Source: Vicugna pacos (taxonomy: Eukaryota > Chordata > Mammalia > Artiodactyla > Camelidae). From it: DNA of 64,000 bases. The notes below the pieces were generated by a model, which searched no databases, was not told the origin of the DNA, and saw only the letters and a list, made by a program, of their open reading frames with translations. Position numbers and translations under genes: made by a program. The stretch spans positions 3,050,501 through 3,114,500 of the forward strand of contig NC_132995.1 of the NCBI RefSeq assembly GCF_048564905.1. Direction: 5' to 3'. Shown here piece after piece: positions 48,775-61,855 of this stretch. Numbering within the stretch: the first letter of the stretch is position 1; each line of letters opens with the position of its first letter.

Positions 48775-49365
48775 AGAATCGTTAAGGTTTTATAGCATAA
48801 TATTTATCATTGTAACCATTCGTTAAGTATACAACCCAGTAGCAGTAGACACATTCTCAATACTGTGTAACCACCCCCTCTCTATACCTGAAACTTTTTC
48901 GTCATCCTTAACAGAAACTCTCTACCCGTTAAACACGAACCCCTCCTTCCACCCTCCCCTGGGAAGCTCCCAGGCAGCTTTTGCAGTATTTTCTGTCTCT
49001 GTGAATTTGATCTCTCTAATCACCTCATGTAAGTGGAATCATACAGTATTTCTCCTTCTCTGCCTGGCCTGTTTCACTAAGCACGATGTCTTCAAGGTTC
49101 AGCCATGTGTCAGAACGTCATTCCTTTTTATGGCGGCAGAATATTCCATTTTATATGTACACCACATTTTGTTTCTCCATTCATCTCTTGATGGACCCTT
49201 GGGTTGTTTCCACCTCTTGGCTATTGTGAGTAGTTAGCTGCTAAACACATGGGCATGCAAGTATCTGCGCAAGTGCTTGCTTTTCAGTTCTTTTGGAGGT
49301 CTGCTTAGAAGTGGAATTGCTGGGTCAGATGGTATTTTTTGTGCTTTTTGCTGCTGATTTCAACT
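48775..49365 (-). repeat. Old L1 3' end
   Basis: 'cattcgttaagtatacaacc', 'catgtaagtggaatcataca', 'ttttatggcggcagaatatt' and 'tagaagtggaattgctgggt', in minus orientation. Confidence 0.7.
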
Positions 49366-49369
49366 GTTT

Positions 49370-52300
49370 AAAATGTCCCCACGCGTAGTGCTGAAGTGCT
49401 GGCTACTTTCCTTCCAAGAAGGCAGTGATGTGTATTACAGAGAAAACCTCCTTCAGGTAGACGCTACAGTACTGTTGGCTATGAGTCAGTGCGAAAGAAT
49501 CAATAAGGTGATATATTGATCAGCTGATGAAGACGCAAGCAGAGTCTCCCAGAAATGTAGGAGCAGAAATGAATAAGATAATCCAGGGTTTGGGGTGACT
49601 TTATAGAACATAACTACTCAAAGAATCACAGCAAAGGATGTCAAAAGTGAACTCCCAGCTTGGAAGGGAGGGGCAGGCATGACCAGCTCTAGGATCTAAT
49701 CTGGTGGGGGAGGAGTCGGGAAAATTCCCAGCCAAGTGCCAAGTGCATGGAAGTGTTGAGCATCATACCTTCTCTCTGACCAGACAGGTTTCACCTCCTC
49801 AAGTTCCTCTCGAGGTCTCACCCCTGCTCGATCCAGCAGATTCTGGAAAGAATGTGGTAGTGGCATCTGTGAGTTCCTGGCCCTCTCTCTAGCCTTGGGG
49901 ACAGTCCCAAGAGCCTTCATCAGATGCTAAAGGGAAAATGACTGCCCTCAGGGGCTGCCTGCTGCCCCGCTCTGCTCTGCAGACCCTTCCCTAGTCTGAC
50001 TGTGGTCCGTCCTGCTGGGAAACAAAGGAGGGCAGTGGGGATGGGGGGACGCTCCTGAGGGCAGCCCTCGGGTCTCCAACATCTGCCCCATGAAAACGCA
50101 CGTGCCAAGAGTTAATAATTATAGAGGAGAAAATAGGATCCCTCTAGAGAGGAGAGCTGGTCTGTTAGGCTCCTAGGTAATCATAGAAGTGGGAGTTAAA
50201 GGTGGGAAAACACTTTCCAGGCATGGGTGGTAAGACATCTCGGCTTCCAGGTGCCCCTCGGTCCCCCTACCCCTCGGTTCCCTCTCTCTCTGCCCTGTCT
50301 CCTCCTGGTGCCTCAGTATGCGAGTAGCCTCAGACTTCCATGTGGGGTTTCAAGAAACCAGGAGTTTTCATTCTATCCAGAGGTCTCGCCGCACCCCCCC
50401 CCCCACAGCCCATCTCATGAGTGTCCCTCTCCTGACTCTGATCTAATTATTCCTTGCTCTGCTGAGGCTGGCCTGGCCTAAGAGGGCTGGAGCATTTGCT
50501 AAATGGGACCAGGACAGGGTCAGAGACCGACTGTGGGAAGACCCAGGGGCCAGGGTGGCCCGCAGGAGGGCATCACAGGAAGTTAGGAGATGGAGGAGCA
50601 GAGGGGAGGGGAAGCGGGGCAGAGGGATGTACTCCCTGGCTGTTTAGGAAACATGTAAGAGTCGATCTTACTGATTTAAAAAATTTATAATGAACCTACA
50701 TCCTGATTTCCTACCCATGTTCCCCGATGTGTCCCTTGGGACTAACAGAGAGTTCTGGAGACAGGGAAAGGGGGTTACAGATGTGGGAATCTGGGGGTGT
50801 CTGACTGGGGCCCTCAGGGATGACCTGGAGTTCCTGACCTGGGAATTCGGGAGGGGTCTCACCTGCCAGCAATCTTATTCAGGGGCCGTGGAGTCTACCT
50901 CTGACATGAGGCATCTTGCAGCTTTTGAGTGTTCAAATAAAACTTCATTTAAAAAAAATATATAGAATTTTAAATACACTGTTAATAAATTTTAAAATAT
51001 TTAAAAATTACTCAGTTTTAACTTTGAATATCATAAATAGCAATTCATATAACTGATCTCAGCCAAGCTCTCTGAGTCCTCGATAATCCAAAAGCCCTGG
51101 GGTGAGTCTGTCCTGGTGAAGATCCTGTTCAGATTATGGACAATGTGTAGCAAGATCATTGAGGGTATGGTTTCCACGGGCAAAGAATATTGTTTCTATT
51201 AACCATTAACTGTGTGTCTCTGGGTAAGGCTCTTCTGTGTCTGTGTCTCAGTTTTCCTCCTCTGAAGACCTGAATTGGTAATCCTTACCTCTGGTGCTGA
51301 CAGTTTGTTTAGTATACACACCAGTAGGAAGGCTCCAGCTGTTCCATCAAATAGGATCCTGAGTTTGGTCAGTACCTCCTCCCCAAAGTAGGGGAGCAAC
51401 CCTTTCCATTTGCCTGGGCTCAGGGGGTCCTGGGATGTGGGGCTTTTCATGCTAAACCAGGAGTCTCAAGAAGACTGGATTGGTTGGGGTCCTTATTTTA
51501 TCCCTCTGGGGCCCCATCTTGTGGGAACCCTGTATGTCCTTACAGTCCAGTCACTACAGGGTTAATGTCCCTGGGACCTGGTTCAGCACCCCAGGCTATG
51601 CAGTCACTGTTGGGCCCAAAGAATATTCCACACACACATACATTCATACACACACACCCACACACACATCCACACACCCACACGTACATACAGAGGCAGT
51701 GATTACTGGTGGAGACAGGACGTGTTCAGAGTGGACTTGAGCCCCCCCCCCCCAAAAAGAATGTCTGAGCCTTCTTCCACAGAAATTCACTGGCAGAGAA
51801 GCGCAGACTGAGCCTTTTGATGTTCAGGATAGGATTCAGCCTTTGATAAACAAGACAGTAAAGTTCCAAATGTCAATTGGATATAGTCAACGTCTCAGCC
51901 AAGGGGTCTGAGCCCACTCACCTTCAGCTTATGACTTCCAGTGAACCCTGAATCCGCTGAGCGGAGGGTGAGAGCCCACCTCACTGCCCTTCGCACTGCG
52001 CGTCTGATTCCACACGTGCCAGGGCGACTCGGAGGGGCGCCTGGAGTTCAGCACCACGGACAGAGGCGAGGCGGGGCTCCCGCTCCTCAGCGGGGCTCCC
52101 CTGCAGGCATTTCTCCCCGCACTGACCAGCCAGTGGTCCCAGTGACCGCAGTTATACTGAGACAGGAGGCCCCTCCCCTCATTCCTCCCCCGACCCTCAG
52201 GGCCTGGGGGAACAGGCCCTTCTGTAAATGCTTAGTGGGGACGGGTAAACAGAAGTTCAGGCCCGGACCAGGGAGACGGTCTCCTCTAGGCTAAGAGGAC

Positions 52301-52680
52301 TGTTACTCAGCAGATGGGCAGTTTGTGCCTGTGGGTGAGGGTCTCACCACCTCAGGGCTGCCTTAAACAAGAACAGATGGGGGATGTCGGGTGTGGCTGG
52401 CTCTTCATGCTGTTTTTAGCTCCATGTATTTCCTCAAAGTTCAGAGCTTGACACTTTCACTCTCTTTTCTGCACCCAGCTAGCACTGCCTGGACCCCGGG
52501 GAGGGGGGTAAGTGGCGGAAAGGGAGGGGACCCCCCCGTATTATCCATCCCTCAATGGGGGAGGGGTCATCTGTGGCTGACATCCCTGTTGCTCCCTCCT
52601 TCCCATCCAGCCCAGAGCTCTCCTGGGACAGGGCTGAGAGCTGAGAGTCTGGATTTTCAGTGAATAGGGGGAGGGAGCTC
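49370..52680. other. Unassigned stretch with small repeats
   Basis: CA repeat at about 51631-51690. MIR-like antisense piece at about 51215-51300 ('tgtctctgggtaaggctctt'). The minus frame at 51199-51450 holds a hydrophobic run (GTAGAFLLVCIL) before a GTAAGG donor that faintly recalls a receptor membrane exon, but I do not accept it as one. Confidence 0.4.
50228..50640. repeat. Diverged duplicate, copy B (partner at 42.7 kb)
   Basis: Shares 'gaggctggcctggcctaaga', 'tggagcatttgctaaa' and 'gacccaggggccagg' with 42840-42930 in the same order and orientation. Confidence 0.55.
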
Positions 52681-52685
52681 CTCAT

Positions 52686-52983
52686 CTGAGAGAAGGAGCT
52701 CCAGGGAGTCAGTGGGTGTGACAGCAGGTAGGGGGAGGTGCTGTGTGAGCTGTAGCACCTGTAGTCCCATTGTGGGCTGAGGTCACAGATTTCAAGGTGA
52801 AGTTGGCCTGAAAGGGTGCAGCTGTGTCCCATAGAAGAAGGTGCTGGGGAGGAGACAGTGACCCCTCCCGGGACAGAAGGAAGGCATCCGACCAGATCTC
52901 AGAGCCGCACTGCAGGGTCACGTTCCCTCCCCAGGGCACCGAGGCCCCTGGATGGGCTGAGAGGGAGGGTTTCTTGTACATTC
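52686..52983 (-). pseudogene. Orphan LILR-like Ig-domain exon, broken
   Basis: 298 bp after CTCCCCAG: MYKKPSLSAHPGASV, VTLQC, FLLSREG and FTLKSVTSAH in frame, then a shift near 52765 after which YRCYSSHSTSPYLLSHP is read in another frame. The donor position is ATGAGG instead of GTGAGG. No partner Ig exon lies within several kb, so this is an isolated remnant of a LILR or related gene. Confidence 0.75.
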
Positions 52984-53184
52984 CTGGGGAGAGGGAGGGG
53001 TGATGTGTGGAGAGCCGCCCACTCCCCATGCATGCTTGACCCTGAGCTGAGGGACCACTGTCCTCCCCCAGTGAGTTACCTGAGTGCCAATCTCCCCACC
53101 ACATATAGCCACTCCAGGCCTGGGTAGATGACATGAGGTTGAGAATTCAGGGACGGGCCTAGGAACAGCCCAATTTGGGTTCCA

Positions 53185-53800
53185 ATTCTTTTTTTCCTGC
53201 AAAAAGCTTTGTTGTTTCCATTTGGTCGAAGGCTCAGGAGGGGGCTCCAGGGTAGTTAAAAAGCTGCCCAGTGTCTACAGAGAGGGGCTCCAGGCAGGAA
53301 CCCTGACAACGGGGCCCTTCCCAGTCCGCTGGGCTCCGGAGGCTCGTGGTGGTTCTTGCAGCTGAGCCTTTAGAGGAGAAACTCTGCAGCGCAGCTGGGG
53401 CCGTCCGCCCGCAGAGGTGGGTCAGGCGGTCGTCAGCTCCTTGATGCGCGTCACCTGCTCACCTAGGACGCGGTTCTCCAGGAAGTCATGGGGGGAGGGC
53501 GGGGTCTGTGCGGGCAGAACGCAGGGCGTGCGAATCCCAAAGGGCCTGGTTTGGTTTCTCCTCCGTGCCCTCGGGACTCCTGTAGCACCCTGGGTGTCCC
53601 CCCGGCGCATCTCCTCTGCCAATTCACGGGAAAAGTGGCCCCTGTCCTCCAGAGCCACGTCGTCGCGGTGGAAATAGAAGCCCTGAGAGAGTCAGGTGTC
53701 AGTGGCCGGCAGATGCATGTCGACCTGGCGGTGGACGGCGGCCTCCACCTGGATAGAATAACTCTGATAAACCTGCGAGCTCACGGTTGGTCGGCAACAA
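53185..53800 (-). pseudogene. FTL: Ferritin light chain processed pseudogene
   Basis: Intronless minus-strand copy of FTL mRNA. The start region reads SSQVYQSYSIQVEAAV with GTG in place of ATG at 53784-53782. It continues with [20 protein letters not shown], loses much of the middle, and resumes with [17 protein letters not shown]. The 3'UTR follows human FTL ('gagccc', 'gggcagctttttaactaccc', 'accaaatgg') to a short A tract at about 53187-53193. Retrocopied by L1 machinery; not functional. Confidence 0.87.
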
Positions 53801-55555
53801 GGAGCTAAGCTCAGAAGTGGTGTTGGCTGGTCCAGGAAGCCAGGGATTGATGAGTGGTTGGCTCCAAGGCTGGGAGTGGAAAAAAGGTGGAGGGTGGTCG
53901 CAGGCTGGAGGAAGGGGCATCCTTGGTTGTCTTCTGAGCAAACTCTGTGGAGGCAAAAGGCAGATCCGCGGGACCCCAGCACACTGCCTTGTTTCAGTTC
54001 TAACCCTGTTTTTTATATTTATTGTAGACCTTGGCGACGTCACTTCCCTTTCCTAAGACACTGTAAATGCAAATCTTCTTCCTTCTTCCCTTCCTTCCAT
54101 CATCCGGACAATCCACCAGTGTTTACTGAGCAGTTACCATGTCGGAGCTGAGATTCCTTCCCTGGACTCATGGGGCTCTGTGTTGATGACAGACAATACA
54201 CACGTTTAGACAATAAATAATTTGGCTCTGGTTTTGGTAGATTGTAGAAAAAGAGAAAAACAGGGCAGTGAGATTCCTTATGATGGGTGTATGGGGGACC
54301 TTCTGGAGAAGGTGAGGCCAGGACTGGTGGAGGTGAGCACCAGCGTGGTGCGGGGACGGCCCCCTCAGCCAGGAAGAGGGCGAGCTGGTCTAAGAACTGG
54401 AGTAATCAGGGACTGCTACACTCTGGTCACACAGGCTCTAGTGCACCCTGCACGTGTCCCTGGATTGTGTCCTTAAGGGAAGAGGATAACTTTCAGGAAA
54501 CGGAAGTACAAACACACAGCTGTGTTGAGGTGCTCCCCACTCCGCAGGGATTGGACTGCAGGAGGGCTCCATGGTGATGATCAGGGATAAAGCTCCAGCA
54601 TCAGCTCCCCCCTAGGTGGCGAGTGGGCCAGCATTCTCAGTGGCTTATGAGCATTTCTCAGGTAACCCTTACACAAATCCTACAGCAAAATACATTCGCA
54701 GCTGAATGGGGTGAGTCAGGAAGACTTCTTTGTCATTATCATGGTCTAGGATGTTTCGAACGGAGTCTACGACGTAAAAAATTGGCTCAAGGATTTCCCC
54801 TCGAGAAGACACAAATGTGGCAATAACCCAGGTTGTGTGTTTTTCTTCAGGTGGAGGTGGTTAACGTGGATGAGTTTGGTTTGAGGTCGGAGGCAGCTTC
54901 GCTGGCCCCGTGATGTTGGGTCCTCAGCTCATTCTCATCATCAGCCTCTTGGAATGTCAGGTGGAGATACCTGGAATTTACCTGAGGGCAGGTGGAGACC
55001 TTGGATGGATTTTTTTTGCAGAGGGGAGGCCCGCCGTAGATCCAGCTGGGGCCATGAGTGAAATACCTCAGCGGGGCGGGAGGTCCTGGTATTGAAGGGC
55101 CCGGAAGGAGGCGGGCGGGGTCGCCCCACAGCCTCCTGAGTCTTCACCTGAGCTCGGCCAGGTGCTGGACCAGGGTCGTGGATCAGAAGGGCTCAGGGGC
55201 ACGCCTGTTGAGTGGGCTCATTGTCTGTGAGATGGGAGAGACTGAAGAACTGAGGGCTCCTCCACTGTGCGCCTTGCCTGTCTAGAGGGGCCAGTGGGGC
55301 TGTCACAGGACGCATGGCCTCGGGGGAGGAGACGGCTTGGGGAGGTGTTTATAATACTGTCAGCCAACACACAGGGAAACCGCCAGCTCCCACTGGCCTG
55401 GATGTGGCTTTGTCTCCTCCTCTCTGACGGCCTTGTTTCCAGCAGCAGCAGCACCTTCTCGTCATCCTGCTCCATCAACACCTCTGAGTCATTTCTGCCT
55501 CCTCAGCACCTCTTGTCCGCTAGACATTAACTCTTCACCTGCTGCTGCGGACCGT
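53801..55555. other. Unassigned intergenic stretch
   Basis: An L2-like 3' end near 54110-54200 ('gtttactgagcagttaccat'). No supported gene. Confidence 0.4.
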
Positions 55556-55599
55556 GTCTGCATGCTTTGGGCAAAGCACGATTTGCAGACATGAACTGT

Positions 55600-56990
55600 G
55601 CTCTTTGTTTGCTTATCTGTTCATCAGTGACGGGCATTTGGGTTGTCATTTTCTGTCCACTGAGTATAGCTCAGTGCACACACTTCTGTGCACACACTTT
55701 GAATGTCTGTTTGCCACTTTTTCTTTCTTTCGTTGTGGTGGGAGCACTTAATATGAGATCTACCTTGGGTACACATTTTTGTGCACAGTGCGGGGTTGTC
55801 AATGATGGGCCTCTAGTGGCACAGCAGGCTTCTAGATCTGTTAATCTTGCATAACTAAACATTCACCTAGAAGTGGAACTTCTAGGTCACGTGGTAATTC
55901 TGGGTGTACCTTTTTAAGGAACTGCCAAATTGCTTCCCACAGTGGCTGAACCATTTCATATCCCCACCAGCAATCCATGTATATAAGCTCAGATTTCTCC
56001 ATATTCTCATCAGCAATTGTTATTTTTTTTCAAGTTATGGTCTATCTAGTTGGTTTCAAATAGTATTCACTGTGGTTTTATTTGCATTTCGCTAATGACT
56101 AAGGCACTGAGCATCCTTGCATGTGCTAGCTGTCCGCTTGTATATCTTCAGTGTAGAAATATGTAGTCATGCCTTTTTAAAAACGATTGGGTCAGTTCTT
56201 GTTGCTGAGTTAAAGGTATTTTTTATAGTTTAGGATAACTGTGCTCTGGTTAGATGCACAAGCATTTGTTTCAAATTTTATAACTTGTCACTCATACTAT
56301 TGATAGTGTTTTTTGATGCACATAAACTAAGTTTTGGTGAAATTGAATTCATGTACTTTTTTCTTTTCTGCTTGTCTTGTTAGTGTCCATGTAGGAGACG
56401 ACTGTCAAAGTGAGAGTGGTGACTACTTACTATATGTTTTCTCTAAGAGAATGTTAGCTCTTATACCGATCCATTTTGAGCTAATTTTTGGACGTGGTGT
56501 GTGTGAGGTCCAGCTGGGTTCTTTTGCAGGTGGGTGTCCAGCTTTCCCAACCCCATTTGTTGAAGAGGCTGTTCTTTCCCCATTGAATAGTCCTGACCCC
56601 TGTTGGAAATCGCATGTGTGGGTTTATATGTCAGCATTCAATTTTATTCCAGACATGAGTCTGTCTATTCCTTGCCGACAGCACACCGTTCTGATATCTG
56701 GGGCTCTGTAGGGAGTTTTGAAATGAGGAAGTGAGTGGCGTCCAACTTTGTTCCTCTTTTTCAAAAAAAACTTTTTTTTTTCTTTTGTGGGTCTTTTTAC
56801 AATTACCTTGACTCAGAGAAATGGCTTTTCAAAAAAAATCGGCAGAAATGGCCTTTTGGGTCTGATAGGGATCGAACTGATTCTGTCGGTTGCCTCGAGA
56901 GTGTTGTCACGTGCACGGCATTAAGTCTCCAAGCCAGGATGCTGGGATGTCTTGTCTTTAACTTAGGTCTGTTCCAGTTTCCCTCGACAA
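55600..56990 (-). repeat. Old L1 (3' half), diverged
   Basis: 'agaagtggaacttctaggtc', 'cccacagtggctgaaccatt', 'ttgcatttcgctaatgact' and 'aaccccatttgttgaagagg', in the L1 minus-strand order. Confidence 0.75.
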
Positions 56991-57059
56991 GTTAACAACG
57001 CAAACTGCTCAGTGTGAGTATTGTGATTCTTTGATAAACTCGTTCCTGGGTATACTTTT

Positions 57060-57505
57060 CTTTCGGCTGCTGTTATGAGTTGACTTTGTCTCCCTAAGTA
57101 ACGTGCTGAAATCATCAGCCCCAGTCCCTGCGAAAGGGCCTTTTCGGAAGTACAGTCTCTGCAGAGTCATCAAGTTAAGACAGGCCGGTGCCTGATTAGT
57201 GCGAGTCCTCATCCAGTGTTTCTGGCGTCCTTAGAAGACGCAGAGAAGGGACACACGGGGAGAACGCCAGGGGAGGGCAGAGACACACGAGGAGGTGTCG
57301 GCCACGCAGAACTGGAGGAGAGTGTGGCGAGTGCTGCCACCAGCCAGGAGGGACCTGGGCCAACAGGCACTAGGAGGAGGCGGGAAGGCTTTCCCCCCAG
57401 AACCTTCAAGGGCTCGTGGCCCTCTGACACCTTCACTGTGGACTTCTCATCCAGAATTGTAAGAGGAGAAATGTCTGTCGTTTCAGTCTCCCCAGATTGC
57501 GGTAA
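57060..57505 (+). repeat. MaLR (MLT1-type) LTR remnant
   Basis: 'gctgttatgagttgactttg', 'ctgattagtgcgagtcctca', 'cacgaggaggtgtcggccac' and 'cagaattgtaagaggagaaa' follow the MLT/MST order. Fossil LTR only. Confidence 0.6.
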
Positions 57506-60200
57506 TGTTCCAGCTGCCCCAGGAAACGAATTCAAGGTGGAAAAGCACAGTGTTTGCAAGGCGGGGCTCTGGCATCCAGCAGGCCGGGCTCATCTCTGGA
57601 TCTTTACAGTCTGTAACTCTGAGCCCCCGATCTCGGAAGCTCAGCTTCCTCGGGTGAACACGGGGATGGTATGAGCGATGCCCTCCCGAGGTTGTGACAG
57701 GACCGGTTACTGCATTTCAAACCCCACACAGCTGCCCGCCCCCTGGTGTCTGAGGGGGACAGACATTGCTTTGGAGATATTTCCCTGGGGATGCTGTGAG
57801 ACTCAGCACCACCGTGACCCAGTCCTGGTCCCTGCGGTACCTCTAGCGGACCTGGTATGGATGGGGTCCGTGGGGGGAACACAGGCTCATGTCCAGCATG
57901 AGGACAGAAGCAGAGAAGCCCCTGCTGTGTCCCCACCACCTGCAGTGACACTTTCTGTTGGGGCATTTGCAATGCCCATGGCCATTGTGCACATGCAGTG
58001 ATTGGGGACAGTTGTCTGGTCGTGGCAGGCCAGTGTGCCTGGTCATGCTGGAGCTCAGAGCGTCCCCCTTTCTCCAGGCATGATGGTCACACGCCCCGTG
58101 CTGTGGAAATGAGGCCAGCACATCTGGGACCCCAGTGCTGGGAGAGCCTTGGAGCAGATGGGAGCCTGTCTTCAAGGAGCTCCAATTTCCGCTCTTCTCC
58201 AGAAGGAAGATGTGTAAGGGAAGGAACTACTGCCTGTGTTGTGTCAGTTATTTCAGAGTTGGTCATTGGAGGCTTTCTTCTGTAGGAACCTCTCCACCCC
58301 CCAGATGTCATCTCCACTTCGGAAGACAACACCTGGCTTCGGGATACTGGGTCTGTACTTTGAGCTCAAATCTCCAGGAAGTTTCTATCTGGGAGTGGAA
58401 TCCAGAGAAAGCTGACCTCAGTTGGCAGCTCCCCTGCACAGAGCTTCCTGCTTAAAATTACAGAGACTGGGGTACGATGGGGACCCGGACCATGAAGCTG
58501 GGAGTGAGGGTCCTGTCAGCTGCTCGGGGCGGTGGTTGGTTGGGTTGGGTTAGGAGGCATGGGGCTGAACAGGCAGATTCTTAGGGTCAGACCCATGCGT
58601 GGTTTAGATGGTGGCCTTCCTTCAAGAGACTTAGATCGTCTTTACAAAGGGGGAGATGACCCCCACCTAATAGTTGCGTGGTGGGGACTCGGCAGTGGTG
58701 GGTGCGCAGCCCCGCCTTGGGCACGGCGGCCAGGAGGCACTCAGAAAGTGGCGGTCTGCGCCGCGGGGCGCGCAACCAGGTAGCGAGCTGGCTTCGTGGG
58801 TGGTGAGCTGTGGGATGGGATAGGGCTTCAACTGGGCTAAGTGCTCTGAAGGTACCATCTTGAAATTTGAACACGGGGACCTGCTTGTACATTTTGCCCA
58901 CAAAGTATTATCCATGCCTGCCTCCACAGTTGTGCTTTTGTACTTGATTTGCTCATTTTAGTTTGTCAGTTCCTCCTCAGTTGTGTGGAGTGGAAGACAG
59001 GAATCCTTGTACCAGGGAACTGAGAGACGGGCAAAACTTAAATAAGTAAAAGGAGAGGGGGGCAGGGGAGGATGTTGGCTTGAGTTACAGCAGATTGCAG
59101 TGTGCGCGCGTGTGTCCATAATAAACTTTTTTTCTGTCTGTCTTTTCATTTGCAATCAGCTGTTCATCCATACGTTCTGTCAAATTATATCTGCAGAATC
59201 AACTGTATTTCATACCGTGTCACATGTGAAAACGAAAGTAGGTGTGAAGCACGTGGATTCTGTTCTCTGGCCCCTCTTACTCTGGGAGTTGTGTTGGGCA
59301 GCAAACAGATAATTGTCAAACATACGTTTTGCACGATGACATCTATTATGTTGAATCAATCCTTGGAGGTTGTAGATGAGACAATAGAGAATCATAAAAA
59401 GTCTGCGCCTCATGGAAGGCTGACCTTGAGGCAGTGATGTGTGAGGATGGAATGGAGAGCCGTGGAGGGTCTTGGCTGAAGTAGGCGGGTGGTGAGAATT
59501 CCACAGAGAAGGAAGCGAATAGATAAATGTCCGGGGTGGGGAGGTTGCTGGCTGCTGAGTGCCGCGCGGACTCTGGCCGGCCCGGGATGTGGGCTGGGCT
59601 GGCGTCCCTGCGGCCCGCACCGCCTCATTCAGGCAGTGCAGGGCGGGGCGCACGCGGGCAGTCGGTGTTAGATGGGGGACAACAGAGTCAGAGAGAACAG
59701 AGTCACAGAACGTGACACACGGAGTCCCGCAGGAGAGGGAACCACTTCTCTCTGCAAGCACTCCTGCCTATCGAGGGCCAAGCAGAGGCCAGGCGTCCTG
59801 GCCGTGGTTCCAGCCAGAAGCGGGTCTGTCTGTGATCCGCAGCCATTGCAGAGAGGGTTACAGCTCGTGTTTGCACGAACCCCCATGTTCATATTGGTGA
59901 TGCCCATCTGAGTTCAGATTCTTGGTTTCTGGTATGTTCAGGAGCCCTCAGGGAACCAGTTTAATTCTGCAATGCGTGTCGTCTGGTGTTGGACAAAGAG
60001 TGTGTTCAGAGGCCCAGTTTCTCACCTGGGCGGCGGCTCAGGCCGTGCTGAGCAGGCGGTGAGGTCCCGTTGTGTGGCAGACACGATGGCAGCGTGGGAA
60101 GTACTTGCTGGGACAGATCAACAGCCCCTCTGTTGTAAACGCGGTCACGAGCACGGGGTGGCAGCTGCCACCAGCCGCCTTCAACCCCACCTCACTGAAT
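57506..60200. other. Unassigned intergenic stretch
   Basis: Several frames of 80 to 180 codons, the largest at 59210-59761 minus; none shows a known domain or splice context. Confidence 0.4.
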
Positions 60201-60269
60201 CGTCCGAAAAGTGGGAGAGGCTGCAGAGCCACGAGCAGCCGGTAGCAGCAACGAGGGGCAGACTGAGTC

Positions 60270-60800
60270 TCCGAGGGAAGGTCAGGACGGACACCGCCAG
60301 CGCTGCGGCAGCCCCTGCGCCCTCCGCCCGCCCGGCGCCGACGGCCGCGGCGCTCGCGTGGGACTGCGCCGTCCTCTTGCTACGACTGGAAGTTTGAGCA
60401 CGTGTTGTCTCCCGCCGAGCTTCCCGTACTAGAGCGACCCTGCACGCATGCTCGCAGGGCTCTTGCTTGTTCACTCCCCGCCCCGCCGGAACACTGATCT
60501 GTACGAGGCAGGAGTCTCACTTTGTGGCCGTCCTGCCGCGTGAATCTCCGCTGCATCGAGCGCCCGGCCGTCGTGCTTGGCGAGACCGTGCTCTGCGACT
60601 CTGTCCGCTGTTCGCGCGCGCGTCTCGGTCACGCACACGGTTGCTTCCCGGCTGCGAGCCTGCAGGTCGGGGCGGTTAACGGGTCGTCGTTCCCCGCTCT
60701 GCAGATCGACGGGCCGCTGTGTGCCTCTGCCGGCAAGCTGGTGATGCTCAGCGCGCGCAGGGCTTTCTCCCACGACTGGTATTTCCGCAGGTCCCTCTCT
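60270..60800. other. CpG-dense block of unknown origin
   Basis: CpG-rich over about 500 bp ('ggcgccgacggccgcggcgc', 'gttcgcgcgcgcgtctcggt'). Could be a promoter CpG island or a young GC-rich LTR. No TATA and AATAAA pair or coding homology that would decide. Confidence 0.35.
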
Positions 60801-61718
60801 TGCCGCTCTTGTGGATGCGCTAGAGTTTTGGCATGATGATTGCACTGAGGCTGTGGTACAATGACGTGGAAATGATCTTGTCTTCAAGCAGCAGGAAACA
60901 TCCACGCACAATGCGGTACCCAGGGAGGTGGGCATCTGGGTCAGACACACTACTCAGGAAGAGCAACTCCATCTTTACTTCCCAGCCGCCCCTTCAGGGG
61001 ATTCACATGAGCACCTTGAGGCTGGCCATGGAGACAGTATTTACACTAAGAAAGAGACAACTGCTACAAACCTGCACTTTTTAAAAAGCTGTATATTCTT
61101 AAAGCCTGTTTATCAGCACACCGCCTGGCTGTCATTTCAAACACCAGGGTCTTCCTTCAGTCTGATGCTGCTTCTGGAGACCCTATCCCAGGTGTCATCT
61201 GATGAGGATGGAAGGACTGAAGGGTCCGCAGAGGGTTTCAGGGAACAGTTCTGGACTTATGTGCTCCAAACTGGACCCTACTATCATCCATTTATTCAGC
61301 TGCTTAAACCGTATTCTGTTTCTGAGCGATGGGATGGAGGTCAGTAGCACACACCAGTGAATATGGGCATTAAAAATTAAGCAAAATATATTACAGGAAA
61401 GTGGACCAGGACCCGCAGGTGTGTAAGGTGCGGACACGGCCCTGCCGTGTGGGATGTGCCTCACGGCACAGGGGGCGAGGAGCCGGGGCAGCGAGGGAGA
61501 GTCACAGCGGCAGGGAGGGAAAGCACCACGGTTTAGGAGAGGAAGGGCCTCCCCAGGACTGCCCGCCCCTCTCCTGCACCCACACCGCGTCTCTCCCGCC
61601 ACGGTCTCGGCAGGCAGTTCACGCATCGTCCCCTGCAGACTCTCTTGCAGGACCTCCTGGGCACATGAGACCATTTCGAGGCTCTACCGCGCTGGACGGT
61701 GCGTCATTCCCTCTGTGT
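60801..61718. other. 3' flank of the second LILR, duplicated from the 28.8-29.4 kb type
   Basis: From about 61190 homologous to 28850 onward; almost identical from about 61385. Confidence 0.55.
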
Positions 61719-61855
61719 TTACCTCCTGGCCGCATCTTGGGCTCCTCCAAGGTCGTGTCGAGCCTGAAACAGCAGGATCCCGAGGCCCACCAGGATCAAG
61801 GCAGCCACGCCCATGCGGATGAGATTCCCCAGTGTGTAGTCCTGGGGGCGTGAGC
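61719..61855 (-). CDS. LILR membrane and tail exon (second copy)
   Basis: 137 bp, same acceptor TCCCTAG, NLIRMG Arg and TAA stop as 29384-29520. Open in itself; whether it is expressed depends on the rearranged upstream part. Confidence 0.6.

Noticed and set aside
51199-51450. Minus frame with GTAGAFLLVCIL before a GTAAGG donor, as a possible membrane exon for the orphan Ig exon
   Set aside because: Acceptor and phase do not fit and the similarity to KIR or LILR membrane segments is too weak.
59210-59761. 183-codon minus-strand frame
   Set aside because: No known domain, no start or splice context, lies in repeat-like intergenic DNA.
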